A DNA stretch of 64,000 nucleotides from Spodoptera frugiperda (taxonomy: Eukaryota; Arthropoda; Insecta; Lepidoptera; Noctuidae), in the NCBI RefSeq assembly GCF_023101765.2, contig NC_064239.1:7208231-7272230 (forward strand), written 5' to 3'. Below are positions 1 through 13,000 of this stretch, one piece after another; position 1 is the first letter of the stretch; each line of letters starts with the position of its first letter. The notes beneath the pieces were generated by a model, which saw nothing but the letters and a program-made list of their open reading frames with translations, ran no database searches and was not told the origin of the DNA. The translations under genes were made by a program, and so were the position numbers.

Positions 1-223
1 TAATGCCATTGGTATATAGAATAGAATCAGGCGTTACTTTCCGGAAATCCATGCTACACTAAAAATCTATAGTATTAATTAGATTTTTATAAAATGAGTA
101 TATAAATAAAATGAATGAATGTATAATATATACTATAAGTAGCATGAAAACTTACAATCTTTTGTATATGTTAGTAGTTCCATAAGTAAATGATAACTCT
201 AACCTATTTCTTTTTTATGCCAG

Positions 224-935
224 ATTCGTCAGATGATTGCGGAATCAGGATCGAACATAACATTCTCATACATTCTAAAGAACCCGCAGTCTCCAGCTAC
301 CATCGTGAATGCATCAAACCCTTACTGGAATGCTGTCACCAGTGCAGCAGAAGAACTGTAAGTTATTATTTTAACTAGATTTTTATGATAAGAATACAAT
401 AATTAGATGTTAGCAGTTAAAAGTTTATTTTTCACTAAATTAACTATTTTAGACGTAATGAAATAGATAGAAAGCCTAAAAGCTACACGTTAGGGCGAGG
501 CCACAACATTGCGTCGCGTTGTGGAAATTTCTGATGCGCTGACGCAAGGTACAAATCTACTCATTTTACGATAGGACGATGTTGTGGTCTCGGCCTTAGG
601 CATGACGTTAGCATATACCCCTTCATAAGTTGTGAAACTCAACAACATTTTAACGAAATCATTGTTTCTTCAACAGCGGTGTCCAATTATTGGCGACGAT
701 ACCCCCTGGCTCCACTGATGCTCGGCACGTCAGAAACGCTGGTTTCCCAGCTTTAGGCCTATCGCCTATGCCGGACACTGAACTACTCCTGCATGCAGTC
801 AACGAGAGACTTGCTATCGACACCTTCACGAAGGGAATCGATCTTTACGAGAAAATTATAAATAACTTGGCCAACATCCCTGCAGAATATACAGCTGAAG
901 ATGGTACTGAATATCTTAAAGTGACTGCTGGTTAA
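224..935 (+). CDS. Acy1: Aminoacylase-1 (N-acyl-L-amino-acid amidohydrolase), 3' two exons only
   Basis: Two exons, 224-357 and 677-935, joined in phase (CT|C = Leu), stop TAA at 933-935. The first exon follows a pyrimidine tract ending in CAG at 221-223; the donor is GTAAGT. The peptide contains SNPYWNAV, then GVQLLATIPPGSTDARHVRN, GFPALGLSPM and LLHAVNERL, matching the end of the M20 metallopeptidase aminoacylase-1 as I recall it (SNPWW..., PA.TD.R.IR, GVPALGFSPM, LLHDHDERL). The His of LLHAVNERL sits where the family has its last zinc-site histidine. Family role: cytosolic Zn-dependent hydrolysis of N-acylated amino acids. Roughly the last 130 residues are present; the rest lies upstream of base 1. 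Lepidoptera often have several aminoacylase-1-like paralogues, so orthology to one named gene is less sure than the family. Confidence 0.88.
491..599. repeat. Short foldback inside the last ACY1 intron
   Basis: An arm at about 491-516 (core GGCCACAACAT) is repeated as an imperfect reverse complement at about 574-599 (core ATGTTGTGGTC), with a 57-nt spacer. This resembles a small MITE; no target-site duplication was recognised. Confidence 0.45.
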
Positions 936-1122
936 CTTGACTGAGATTTAATATAGGTTTAACTCTTTGTTGTAAATATTATGTTTTGTTCCAATGTGTA
1001 TTTCTTAGAAACTAATATGATAAGTAGAGTAGACGAGCGCATAGATCTATTTGTTTTGTAAGATAATTGAACTTGTAAGTTTAAGTTATTTTATTGTAAA
1101 CAGAAATGTTGTAAAGTGTTTA

Positions 1123-1128
1123 AATAAA
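1123..1128 (+). promoter_or_regulatory. Polyadenylation signal AATAAA of the aminoacylase gene
   Basis: AATAAA lies 188 nt after the stop codon, followed by an A-rich then T-rich stretch. It is the first canonical signal downstream of the ACY1 stop. Confidence 0.6.
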
Positions 1129-1219
1129 ATTGAAACACAAAAGTAATTACTTTGTTTAATTTTTATCGATTCAGACAATACGTTCTATTAAATCCAGATA
1201 AAAACAGTATTTGCGCATT

Positions 1220-1385
1220 AAAACCACCCCGTTCCTACACCTGCTTTTCGAGCCGGAGCCGGAGCCCCAGTAAACTCGCTAGGTAGTCCACAGCTCCGGA
1301 ACAGGCATCAGCCCTACTGTACCTCATCTATGGTGGTCTGATGGCTACTCTAGCGAGTAAAATCTAACGACAGATGTCGAGATCC
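1220..1385 (-). repeat. Dispersed repeat family A, copy 1
   Basis: In reverse orientation it matches copies at 26603-26712 and 37295-37465, and partly 63583-63740. Shared words, read on the minus strand, include GGGCTGATGCCTG, GGAGCTG and the stretch AGGAACGGGGTGG. This is a repeat I recognise as widespread in Lepidoptera; its class (SINE-like or non-autonomous DNA element) cannot be settled here. Confidence 0.6.
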
Positions 1386-3035
1386 TCTAAAAATTATAAT
1401 TTTAGACTTTCACAATTTCTTTTGTAAGTTACTTGACTTTGGTAAAATCAATAATAAATTATTAAATATTCCTACTTACTCCTATTTTGGATATTTTATT
1501 AATTATCTATGTAAGTATCATATCTTTTTAATCATTTTAATTCTAGTAAATTTTCTACAAAACTTCTATTTCATAGTTTACAATTTAGTAATAGTTTTTA
1601 TTACACTTTCTTGTGAGAGGTTCATTTTGTTAATTCCAAGTACCAAGTAAGTTTTTAATAGTGTGCCGCCAGAAGTCTTATAGATTGTAGTAACGTATAA
1701 CGATAAAAAGATGTATGTGAAATGATAGTAATTAATATGTCTTACTTATCAAAATACTATCTTTGTTAATCAATTCGATCGATATCAACGTCGGGTTAAT
1801 GAGAGTGGTTATAACAAATTTTCAGGCCAAATATAGAACAAAAGTGCGAGTAAATTGTTATTTTCCCTTTGATTTTATATAATCTTATGCTGGCTGCTTA
1901 CTATACTGTTATAATGCATGAACAAACATTAATGGGCGATGTGAGCTTACCTCGTCGCCACGCAATGTCTAAATGCGGTATTAGGAGAGATTGTGAGTGA
2001 GCAATTAGGTACAAAGGCGGTTCTACGGTACATTCCACTAGAAACGATCACTGATAATATCTTTTTATCTCAACAAAGCAAAAAAATACGATTTTGATAA
2101 CCCCTTTTTAAAATGAGAACATTCTAAAAATAGTGACTGACTTGACCTGACTTTGCCCTTTATTGATTAATATCTTTTTTGTAAGCGAGATAATATCAAT
2201 TTTTGATTGATATTTAATTAAGATATTAAAATAAAAATTTTCATGTAGGTCGTGTGTTGATAGATGCATGATACGGACCTAAATTGATTTTACTAGATAC
2301 ATGATAAAATTGTCTAGATGCACAACGTTTCATTGTATAATATGTTGGTCCAAATAATTAAACCATCCAGTAGTATAACTCTACGAGTCTCCGCTCTGTT
2401 TCCTCGTTTGCAGCTAAATCTTTAAACCAACAATCACCACTTCAGAGTAATGGGTGCCTTCCCACCCGTACGTGCCGCAACATTTTTAAAAGGACTTTTT
2501 CGCGAGCCGCCGTTTTCTGTTTGCGCACCATCGCGCGTCGTCGTTCTGCCACGGATTTCGCAATTGTCACGCTTTTAGCGAACAAATGAATTCTCACCAA
2601 TGATCGGGATTCGCTGTGTAAACCGTTTAGCGCACGATTGATCGTTTTTATTTCTTTGTCTTTTTTATTTTTGTGAAAATCACGACGAAGGGAGCCAAAG
2701 GAAAGTTAAATACGTTTATGGTAAACATTTCGCTTGTTGCTCGTAAATAAAATGTTGTGAGGTGAATTTGAATGAACTTATTAAGTTATTATTAATGGAT
2801 CATTAATAATGAAATTCCTAGTACCTACCTACATGTACTTATACATAAAATAAGTTTTGTAGAATAATTTAAATTCACAATATTATCACCGAATAGAGGT
2901 GTAACGCTTTATAATTATGAATGTTATATGAGGGTGGACCGCTAGGGGCGCAGTGAGCGTTAATTGAAATGAATTGTCGCGACTGGATGTAGCCGGCACA
3001 TAAATCAGAGCGCCCGGGGCCACCAGCTAAGTGCC

Positions 3036-3093
3036 TGCTACGAGCGCGCTACGCCGTAGCAACCGATAGACGCGCCGCAAACCGAACTACGCC
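3036..3093. repeat. CTACG/CGTAG-rich patch, copy 1
   Basis: A cluster of CTACG and CGTAG pentamers, including the near-palindrome CTACGCCGTAG. Similar clusters lie at 17511-17564, 27851-27900 and 31367-31398, always in dsf non-coding DNA. Confidence 0.4.
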
Positions 3094-4283
3094 GTACAAC
3101 TTTTTTATTAGTTTTTGTCTCAACAAGTATTCTTGTCTTAAGTATGTATGTACAATAGAAAACTAGCTTATATATTTACATATATGTATAAATCTGAGAT
3201 TTCTTTGGAGTTTCTGTTTTTATCTTTACTTTCTATTTTCTTAACAACATTATAAGAAACTTACTAAATTAAAACAACAATAAGAATAAATATGTCTTTT
3301 CTGAGCGCTTCTATAGACATCATTAGAGTACGCCGCTCTCAGAGACATCACGAGACGAATTAATTCAGCCAAATACTGGGAACGGTGGAACGGGCGCGAT
3401 TTTTACTGGTAGTGCTCATTTGTCACCACCACACCGCCACCTACTGGCATTAGTGGTAACCAACACAGGTGCGTATCATCGCATCGCTAAAAGCACCACA
3501 CAGACGCATAATACACGTACAATTAATAAATGGATATGGCATCAGACGGAACATTTCGAATGTACTTCGTACACGAAAAGCTAATACTCAATCCTGTACA
3601 CCACATTCTATGAGTAGTGGTGTAGAATCATGATTATCAATAAACAAATCTTATACAACAACTAACAACAGACAAAAGGTATAGCTATAAGCTCTAAAGA
3701 TATTGCTATAGTCCTAGACCCAACAATGAAATTTCCTGTATCGGGCGTTCTAGAGTCTGTCAATATTATTTTTAGGGTTGATTAAATAAATAAATATAAT
3801 GATTTTTTACAAACTCATTTAAAGTAAGTTGGAAAGAGGAAGAATATTGCTAATGAAATAAAATGTAATTACCATACTAAACATTATTATAATGTAAATG
3901 AAACTAAACGAAATGTAAACTAACTAAATCAAGATCTATCTCATAGCACATCCAAAATTCCCTTCGTACATCAACGAGCACCTTAATGACGCTCAGTGAA
4001 GTGTGAGAGTGTCTTGATGTCGAATGAGTTGTCGTTTTACAACTGACAGATCATCTACGTTTAGTCGCCGACATAATGGCGAATGGAGTGCGAGGATTTC
4101 ATAATCAAGGCTTGCTCACAATTTATGTAAATAATGTGTGACTGATTACGTACAGTACGTGTGACTGACGGTGATAGATTCGTGGTACAGATACCTCTGG
4201 TACAATGTTTCTTGAAGCTGTAAATGAATGACCACTTTTTAAAAATAGATTACCTATTTTTATTTACTTTTAATTAGTTATTT

Positions 4284-4530
4284 CGTGGCGGCCCCGGAGG
4301 TTTAAGACGCCCGCTTCACATGCTTGAGAGTTCGGGTTAAAAATTCTCACTGCAAATACCAATGTGACATTTTCCGAGTTATATGTACTTTCTAAGATTA
4401 TTTAGATACTACTAGCAAACGGTGAAGGAAAATATCGTGAGGACACCTGGGCTTATAATTTCAAATTGAAATTGCCCACCCGTATTGAGCAAGCGTGGCG
4501 ATTAATGCTCAAACCTGTTGAGAGGATGAT
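4284..4530 (+). repeat. Degraded SINE-like (tRNA-headed) repeat
   Basis: The left end, GTGGCGGCCCCGGAGG, and the following AGAGTTCGGGTT resemble worn Pol III A and B boxes. They are followed by the motif GGTGAAGGAAAATATCGTGAG, common in lepidopteran short interspersed elements, and end near the CAAACCTGTTGAG motif. No target-site duplication could be assigned. Confidence 0.42.
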
Positions 4531-6039
4531 AAGATTACTTATTTATTATAATCAACCCTGTACTAAGACGACTTAGTCTATTGCTATGCTAGAGACAAGT
4601 GCGTAAGGTAATCTTTATTAAGGTTACTATTTCGAAAATCTCAATCTTGATTGGATTCTACTAGTAAAAGATTAAGATGATTTGGTCATACAAATATTTT
4701 TTATTTTAATCCATTTTATTTCCCTCTTCTATAACAATTTCGTTAAAATTAATAGGCAATCAATTTGCATTCATTTTTTTAATAAAATAATCGGAGAACG
4801 ACAGACACTTACATAGCTAGTTTACATTATTGATACAATTTAAAAAGGGGTAACATCGAATAATGGAATGGTCACGCGCATATTGTTAATTTTTTAAACT
4901 CTTCAAGTGGCCGTAGCGTTGCCAACCCCTTTCATATTATTTTTGTCACGAACGCATATGTTTTCTATTCTAAAATGAACAATCGTCATAGGATTTGTAA
5001 CCTACTTTTGAACCTCAAGTGTTTATGAAAAAACAATAATTTTAAATTAATATTAATTGTAAAATGATTGAGGGACTCGTGGGAATTGGATTGTGAGAAA
5101 AAAGGTTCGAGTAAATATATACATTTACCTAATTACCTACACGATTTTCTACGTTTAATAAGGGTTTGTGAAAAGATGTTAAATATGCAGTCATAAAAAT
5201 TTACACTACAATCACTAACTTTTACTTCGCACATTAATAAAATAAGTTTAGGAAGGTATGGTTTCCTAGTCGTATTTTAATTTACTGTCCACTTATAAGC
5301 TAATATAGAAAGTATAGTACTTTAATTCTGCATTAGCTACAGTCTACACTTAAATAAGACACAGAAACGAAAATAGCAAAAACACAACCATAATAGCCGG
5401 TCACGTATCCCCGGATTACTGGTACTTGAGTGCGGAGTGCGAACGTTTAGTAAGATCGCGTGCCGTGGGTCGCGGTCGGTTGCCGGTCGCCGCCCGGTCG
5501 CCGCCCGGTCGCCGGGATTACGCCGACGGCCGCGCTAAAACAACATGCTCCACATAATCGCTGGGATTCACCTATAAGATATGGGGTGCTGTAGCAGAGG
5601 GTAGTAGGGTGGCTAAATAAGTACTCGAGTCTTTTGTACTGCGATGCAAATACGAGAACAATAGTGTTTTTATTGTGCAATCGTTTGTGAAAGACTTTGA
5701 TTAACTATTTGAATTGGAATGTTGTTTATATTAGTTTTATTTCTTTACCATTCATTTATGTAAAGGAAACATCTTGTACATGTTCTTATAAAATGTTATT
5801 AAAATAATTTTTAACTAAAACAGTTACATTATTTCTTTACTGTGCACACAGCAAAGAAAAATACTACAAACTACGTCCAACAGTTTGTGTAAGAACATCG
5901 GAAAGAAAACTTGATCAAAGTTTGTGAGGTGTCGCACACACAGAAAGTGTTCGGTCAAACAGAGCGGTGTCCGTGCGAGTAGCTACGTGTACCTTAGATG
6001 TTAGTATCGTTCATTAGACAAGCATCCTTGTCCTATTCA

Positions 6040-6345
6040 ACGGTTCACGTGGCGACTTCGCTTCGTAGCTCGGTTCACATCAAAAGCTGCACGGCCCGCC
6101 CCTCGCGCGCCACACGCGCTCCCATTGGCCCGCGCCGCCGCCCAGCCAATTAAGCTGCCTCGCTCACCCCGTGATCTAACTTGACATTTTAATGTTTACT
6201 GTACTGATAGTTCTGTAAGAAAATTCTTGGAGACCTTTTTGTTTCTTATGTTTTTGTACTATTTTACGTTCTCTATTGTTTATCGTAATTTTGTATCATA
6301 AAAGTGGCTATATAAATAAGAACTTAATTTGCATGAGGAAAGACA
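6040..6345 (+). promoter_or_regulatory. Candidate dsf promoter region
   Basis: A GC-rich island (about 6086-6165) contains two CCAAT boxes, one in each orientation (ATTGG near 6124 and CCAAT near 6147). About 150 nt further, TATATAAATA at 6309-6318 is a strong TATA match. The first coding exon is at 7058, so a start near 6340 would give a 5' UTR of about 0.7 kb if unspliced. This is inferred from motifs only; TATA-like words are frequent in DNA this AT-rich. Confidence 0.28.
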
Positions 6346-6600
6346 TCAACGTTGTAAAACAACTATTTCTTAAGACTACGCTGCACTGGCTGTTTTTTAT
6401 AAATTGTGAATGCTTAATGTTTTAACGCATTCAGTTAGCTCAGTTACAGTGTCTTGAAGTGGTTGAGAAATTTTGTTTTTACAATAAAATCCGAAGCGTA
6501 AACAATCGCCTTACTTCATCCCGTAATGCAACCATTATGTTCGTACGTAATTCAGTCAGATACGTAGCGACCGCTGCCCTGACAATGTAGCCTGTGGACT

Positions 6601-6646
6601 GGGACACAAGATGGGATCACACCCATCTCGCTCACTCCTGTGTCCC
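6601..6646 (+). other. Strong stem-loop upstream of dsf
   Basis: GGGACACA and AGATGGG (6601-6615) pair perfectly with CCCATCT (6622-6628) and TGTGTCCC (6639-6646). This gives 15 base pairs with a 6-nt loop and a 10-nt bulge on the 3' side. It lies 412 nt before the proposed start codon and would be in the 5' leader if transcription starts near 6340. Confidence 0.6.
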
Positions 6647-7057
6647 CGGCATGGTGCTGTCCTGCTCAGGGGGTGGGACTCAATGTAATCAGGGGATGAC
6701 GTGACTCGCGATCTCCGCAGCGGCTTCAAAGATCACAATTATCGGAGCAGTCTGCCGAAAGCCGCGACTGGGTGGTGAAGTCACCTACAGAAGTCATTAA
6801 AACTTTCGTACATATGTACTCACTTTACACTAGGTAATGAATGTGTGTGCGAAAGAACACTTTAAATTCTGACAGTGTGATTTTTGGTGTATTTATAAAA
6901 GTCATAAAACAAGAGACTATAGTAAAGTTGGTGACAATTAAATGATTATGTATTTACCTGAAGTTAGTGGATTGATTTGAACTGAGCTTCGAAGACAACT
7001 GTCGAGCTGTCTGCCTTCTGGGAGCGACAACGGGCGCCAAACGTGGCAGTCCGTAGG

Positions 7058-7067
7058 ATGGGGACAG
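7058..7067 (+). CDS. dsf: dsf first coding exon (10 nt, MGT + one base)
   Basis: ATG GGG ACA G, then donor GTCAGC. Joined to 11740 it reads MGTGDRLLDIPC, almost identical to the fly Dsf N-terminus as I recall it (MGTAGDRLLDIPC), and the phase (one leftover base) is exactly what exon 2 needs. An in-frame TGA at 6983-6985 means no earlier in-frame ATG is available within this exon. The donor is weaker than GTAAGT, so the call rests on phase and peptide match. Confidence 0.72.
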
Positions 7068-10000
7068 GTCAGCTGATTTAACTTTTTTACTTAGTCATCT
7101 GTCATTGTTTGTTGTTGTTACTTTAAAGTTAGTGTGAACTTATTGAATATGCTATATGTATTATAGATACTTGTGGACAATAAAATAAATTATACTGGTT
7201 GGTAAAAATGTCCTTTATAGCTTAGTAGATATTGAAATAAAAAAAATCTTGTTGTAGATTTAACTAATTTGTCCATTTCGAGTTTATTTAATTTAATATA
7301 CGTTACATTATATACCAAATTAATAGCTCTAAGTAATAGGTACGTAATTTGACAAAAAAAGCTTATTTATTGGTAAATATTTTTATCTTATCAGGAATAA
7401 TACTAAAGTATTTACCCGTCGCATATGATATAGGACTGCTAACATTACTTCAAACTGATACTATTGAATAAATACAGATTTGCCAGTCTATTTAAATATA
7501 AAGGCTAGTCAAATAAAAGTCTAAACTACCTACTACCTATACTTAATTATTTCCTATCTTTATCTTTTAACTACCATACTTAGAGACATTTAATGATCAC
7601 CAAAATTATTCCTTAGTAATAATTTTGTTCTGAAAACAATTGCTAAGGACTATGTGAAGTAATCATGAAATCACTCTGAGTACGGCGGTTAATCTCTTCT
7701 CTTAATCTCTCTTCGAACAATAATCTCTATTTATGAATTTATCATTAATCGCTATTAAATGTATCTCCATAAAATGTTTTTAACAGAGGTTATGAATGCA
7801 TAGCTCTATTATGTTTATTGCACAGTTGTAAGAAAAGATTCACATTTATTTTCAAGTCGCTAAAAATAATTGTTATGTTTTTTCAATGATCCTTAGACAG
7901 ATAAGTAAGTAGTAAGTAAATTAAAAATAATTTAATTACGAAAGAAATAAGTAAATACGTAATCTGCAACTTAAAAGCTTATGACCCGTCGCTGTGTGTT
8001 TGGCATTTTATTTACTACCAAGTATCTAGTTATCACAAGCCATGATTCGTTTTAGACAAATTCTTCTTCTTTTATCATAATATTATGGTGTTATTTAAAT
8101 TAAATTTAGAGTTTTGAAACGTTTTTGAATAGATCATAAATAGTTAGATATTATAATTATCACAAAAATCTGCAATAATGTATTTTTAGAATTTGATAAG
8201 TTTAATTGCTACGCTAAAAAACAGGCGGATGAATAACAAACATAATAAAAAAAACTTTCAATGAGGATTGAAAGACATAAACCTAATTAACTTCAACTTT
8301 CGTAGTGAAATTTTAAAGACATAAGCAAAATTATATCCTTCGTGAGACATACTAAATTAATTATTATTGTCGCACTGCTACAATCGCCGCGTCGTGTGTC
8401 GCGTAATGCTGCTCATGAATATGAGCCTCTAAACTAGTCGAGTTCCACGTCAAAACATTACGTGAGTAAGCCGATAACATAATAATTAAAATTGTATCCC
8501 TCAAAAGATGAAATGGTGATATTACTAAAAAATACACAAATATGCCATAAGCTAAACGAAGATAGACTAAGTTTGGTTCCGATAAACATTCCGATGAAAT
8601 GTCTTTAATTATAAATTTTAAAATAAATCGTACTATGTGTATAATTTGCTTACTATATAATGGGTGTAAGTATGACTATTTTCTTATTCTTTTTCACAAA
8701 ATCTACATAGATATCAAGTACCTACAAGTATTAGTAGAATAAAATCTTATCAAATTAAAAGCTAGATAATAAAAGTACACACATACATATTACACATAAG
8801 TACTTACAAAGCATATACAAAGCAAAGCGAATCAATTCATTCCACTATCTGTTAAATAAGATAGTTTGAAACGCTTCGCCAGTAATAAGCTTAGTGCTAC
8901 ACAATATCCACATAGACACGTTCGTATGTTAAGTCCATTGTTCGTAGTTAGCACACAAATAAGATCTTAGGAGATCAGTGAATTGAAACCCGCGTCCTCA
9001 CAAACGTAACTTAGGGACGAACCCGAAACTTGGACCGTCTCCCCAACCCAACTTGTACAAAGGGTGCATGTAACTTAATCTAATCACTTAACGCCTAACT
9101 TATTACCGTTGTTTGAGTTTAATTAAGTATTTTACTTGTGTTTCTTAGTCTTTGTCAAAAAGTAAATAATCGCAATGTTTTGTATTATTGAAGACGTGAT
9201 CAATTATGATGTTTGCTTTTGAATTTCGTCGTGTTATTATGAAATGGGACAAGAGATTTTTAAGTCCATTTTGTTATACGCACGTTACGATTGATTTTTA
9301 TTAACGTGTTTTATGTACTGTAAGTCTACATATACACATACGTTTTCTACTCTCTTGCTTTTGTATTGATTTAGATTTTATAATTAAACTAAAATGCAGT
9401 TTATATGTATTTAATTTAAGAGTACGAGCTTTTGTACGAATGAACTATTGACAAAATCATTTTGTATGTTGCGAACATGCAAGCAACTCGCTTGCAGATA
9501 AAATCAATTAAGCAAATCAAATCAAACTTCAAATGGAACCAAAAGCCTTCATTTTCTATTTGCCGACGGATGGAATATAAGATAGAATATCCACATTTTT
9601 CCGATAGTCATTTTATGAGTACACACTCTTGCTATATTCTCTCGCAAACCTCAACATTAACAAATCACATATGTACATACCTACTATACAACAAAAATCA
9701 AAAGCATGTAAAACGAAAGAAAAACATCAGTCACGAACATAATCTACTTATATCCGCGTAAACATCACGAGGGCAACGATTAAGTAAGTATTCATTTGAT
9801 CGGCATTAGCAAGTGTGGTGTTTCACACGACTATCGTAATTTGTCGCGCGTTATTTAGAGTTCACTGCGCCGTGCTACGCGCATCAGTAGACACACGCGA
9901 ATAGATACGTGAATATGCAGCTTTTCATCTAATGTCTGTCTATTTATTAACGCGGAACTTTGTGAGAAGAGCTGTTTGTCCATGTGAAAAGCACTGAACG

Positions 10001-13000
10001 GATTTATGTTTATGACATTTTTTTTGATGCGTCTTTTTATTGAATAAGATTTAATTTTATTTGGGAAAAACCGCATGCGCTTTTGACTTGGCTAATATTT
10101 TATTTAGCCTATATTGAAAATAATTGAATCACAATAACCAATTTTTTTATTTTATAAATAATCATAATGTTTATTATCACTGTTTCCAATTGTCTAGTAA
10201 GAAAAAATACTTTGAAAGTAATGATAATATAGAAAACAAAACGTCAAAACTTTTATAACGTTTTGAAAATGAGACGAAAGAAAAAACAATTGAAAATAGG
10301 CAAATTAATATTCCAAATTGTTACATAATATATTACTGAGTCATTCTCTATTCTTGGTATTATCACTTCTTGACATCGGCATGTCATGTTTTGTTAATAA
10401 AACGGTAGACACATGTTTCTCGTACTATTCTGGTACTTCAGAAAAATAACCGTTTTCTTTATGTTTCTGTTTGATTATAATAAAAAAATAAAAGTTTTCC
10501 ACCAGTAAATGAAATAAAACATTTAATTCTTTACATTAAAATTCGTTTCTGTATACTACGCAGCTGAACCCCATCATCTCCCATCCACAAAGAAGTTTTC
10601 AAAGTGCGCAAAAAAAGGGGATAATTACGGCACTTCGCGGCTTTCCCGGGAGGCTCGGAAGACGAACAGTAAAGTCGTCTAAGTCCGTTTTAACGAAAAA
10701 ATAAAGGATCCTTCCGCGAAAAGGATTCACGGTATTAAGATGGCGGTCTCTTGTAACACCAAATTGAATTATTTGAAGGAAACAAACGTATAAAATCATC
10801 GGATGATATAGAATCAAAAGAAATTAATTTCTTCGTCGTAGTATTTTTAAAAGACATATTCCTATGATTCAAGTAATAAAATATATTGAAGAAATTTTAT
10901 TTAAATCATACATCATATTCAAGTTTACTTTATTAAGGTAGCACTTCCTAAATTAATTGGTGATTCATCACAATAAAAAGCATTTCACTGTGGAGTTTAG
11001 AAGTGTAAATGCACATTTCATTACAAAAGCAATAATTATTTCATCTATACTGCTGCAGCCAGATATTTAATCTCAGTTACATGCTAAACAAATTATACCA
11101 CATTCAAAACCCAAAGAATAGTTTCTTCAGTTCGGTGTGACAGTAGGCTCTACAGGCGTTAAGGAAAAGGGGACGGGAGGGAAGGCTTCTGTAAACGGAA
11201 CAAAAACACCAACGTTATTAGCGAGATTGGTGTAATCTGACTAATCTATTTTGGGGAAAGGGGAGCTCCGAGGTGTCGGTGGAGTATCAGTTAATAAATA
11301 AACACTTGTTTCATTACATAGTCGTGGATTTTAGGTGTAAAGTTACCAAAGTGAATGAAGAATTTTATTAATTTTTATCTTAATGTGTTGTGTGCATAAA
11401 ACTATTTATTGAAAACTTAATCGCTAAGATACTCATTACACAGGTATTTTTTGTTTTCTTACAGAATTAAATACTTTCGACGATACCTTGATTTGAAATC
11501 TCGTGAGACGTCACGATACATTTTTAAAGACAGTGATGACGTAGTAGCCTTACTCTCCTAAATTTAATTCGTTTTATCTACCTATAATAAGTATTTATTA
11601 CTCATAATTATGACAAAAAATACGTGTCTAATATTTTTTCATCATTTAACTAACGGACTAAATTAATGTTTAATCTTCATACCCTGTCAACATCACTATT
11701 AATCATTATTCATGTTTAATATAGTAATATTGGTTCCAGGTGACCGTCTACTTGACATCCCCTGCAATGTCTGCGGGGATAGGAGCTCAGGCAAGCACTA
11801 CGGCATCTACAGTTGCGACGGTAAGATACCTTCGCCATCTGTTTACCTACACGACATGAGTACACTTATTTATCTCTCAATTACACAATAACAGACATTA
11901 ATAATAGATTATACTTGATAACTCGATAATAAACTGATTAAAGTATAAATAAATGAGTTATTCACTATATTTTAGGAAAATGATGAGTGGTCATGTTTAC
12001 TTTTATGATACATTTTTATCTTCTAATCCCTTCTCTGGCCTATTTTTCCTTGTTTTGTTAGAAATTTAACTGATTTGAATGCTTATTATAAATATGTGTC
12101 ATGTTTAAAAAAAAGGTTGATATACTCCAAGTAGTATGATAATGGATAATTTAGCTTGAAAACATGATTCGTGAGCTATTAATAATATAGTTTAAGTATC
12201 TTGTAAAAAAATAGAAACTGTACTTGAAACAACCAACACATACATAATAAATAACAAATTTTCTTTTGTGCTTGTGTTTTGGCTTCGCTTCAAGCCGCTT
12301 CATTTCTCTGCACTGCCCTATGGTTGACTGTTAGAAAATGCCTTAAGGCATTAAGTCCGCCATTCACTATTTCGTGATGAAGATTAAATAAGTAAACAAT
12401 TCTTTTTTTATGATATAAACTAACCGAACGAATTATGATCGTAAGCAATCGCCGCCGCCCATGGACACCCGAAACATTGGTAATTGGGCCTCCGGTAACC
12501 TTACTCACACAATGAAACACAACGCAGGCGTCGCTTCACGTCAGTTTTCTATGAGGCCGTGGTATCACACCGGTCGAGGCGGCCCATTAGTGCCGAATCA
12601 TGGCGCTCCCACACTTAAATCTTAAACACAACACAAATTGACTGAAAACAGCCAGGAAATGTCATCAAAATCTAATCTAAGCTATCAATAATACAGTTTA
12701 AATGTACCCAATAACCTTGAAATATACTAAATCACGTAATTTAACTTAGTATAATTTATTACAATTAATAGTAAAGTTAATATAATTTGAACGAATTCTT
12801 TACATCTGTGTCCATACCTATTTTATAACTTATATGCTTAAATGCTTAGCCTTGAATTTAGTAAGTATTTGTTGTCAAATTATTATTCTGCTTGTAACTA
12901 GTTCTATCTGCCACATGATATACCTAAATTAAATGGATGTTTTTATTGTTTTATCTCTTAATCGATGTTTTAATCCGCACGTAATATTATTATTATTAAG

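Larger units (their letters stand above)
936..7057. other. Intergenic and 5' region between ACY1 and dsf
   Basis: About 6.1 kb without any coding sequence I can support. It holds the ACY1 3' UTR, one family-A repeat (1220-1385), a CTACG-rich patch (3036-3093), a degraded SINE-like copy (4284-4530), a short GC-rich tandem of about 11-nt units near 5480-5520 and a promoter-like GC/CCAAT region at 6040-6180. There is also a TATA-like box near 6309 and a strong stem-loop at 6601-6646. The rest is AT-rich and unremarkable. The 62-81 codon ORFs here show no recognisable domain. Confidence 0.6.

Noticed and set aside
2450..2467. ATGGGTGCC... as an alternative dsf first exon (donor GTACGT)
   Set aside because: Leaves the wrong phase for exon 2 and does not give the conserved MGT-G-D start.
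9462..9761. 99-codon ORF in dsf intron 1
   Set aside because: Composition follows the AT-rich intron and no domain is recognisable.
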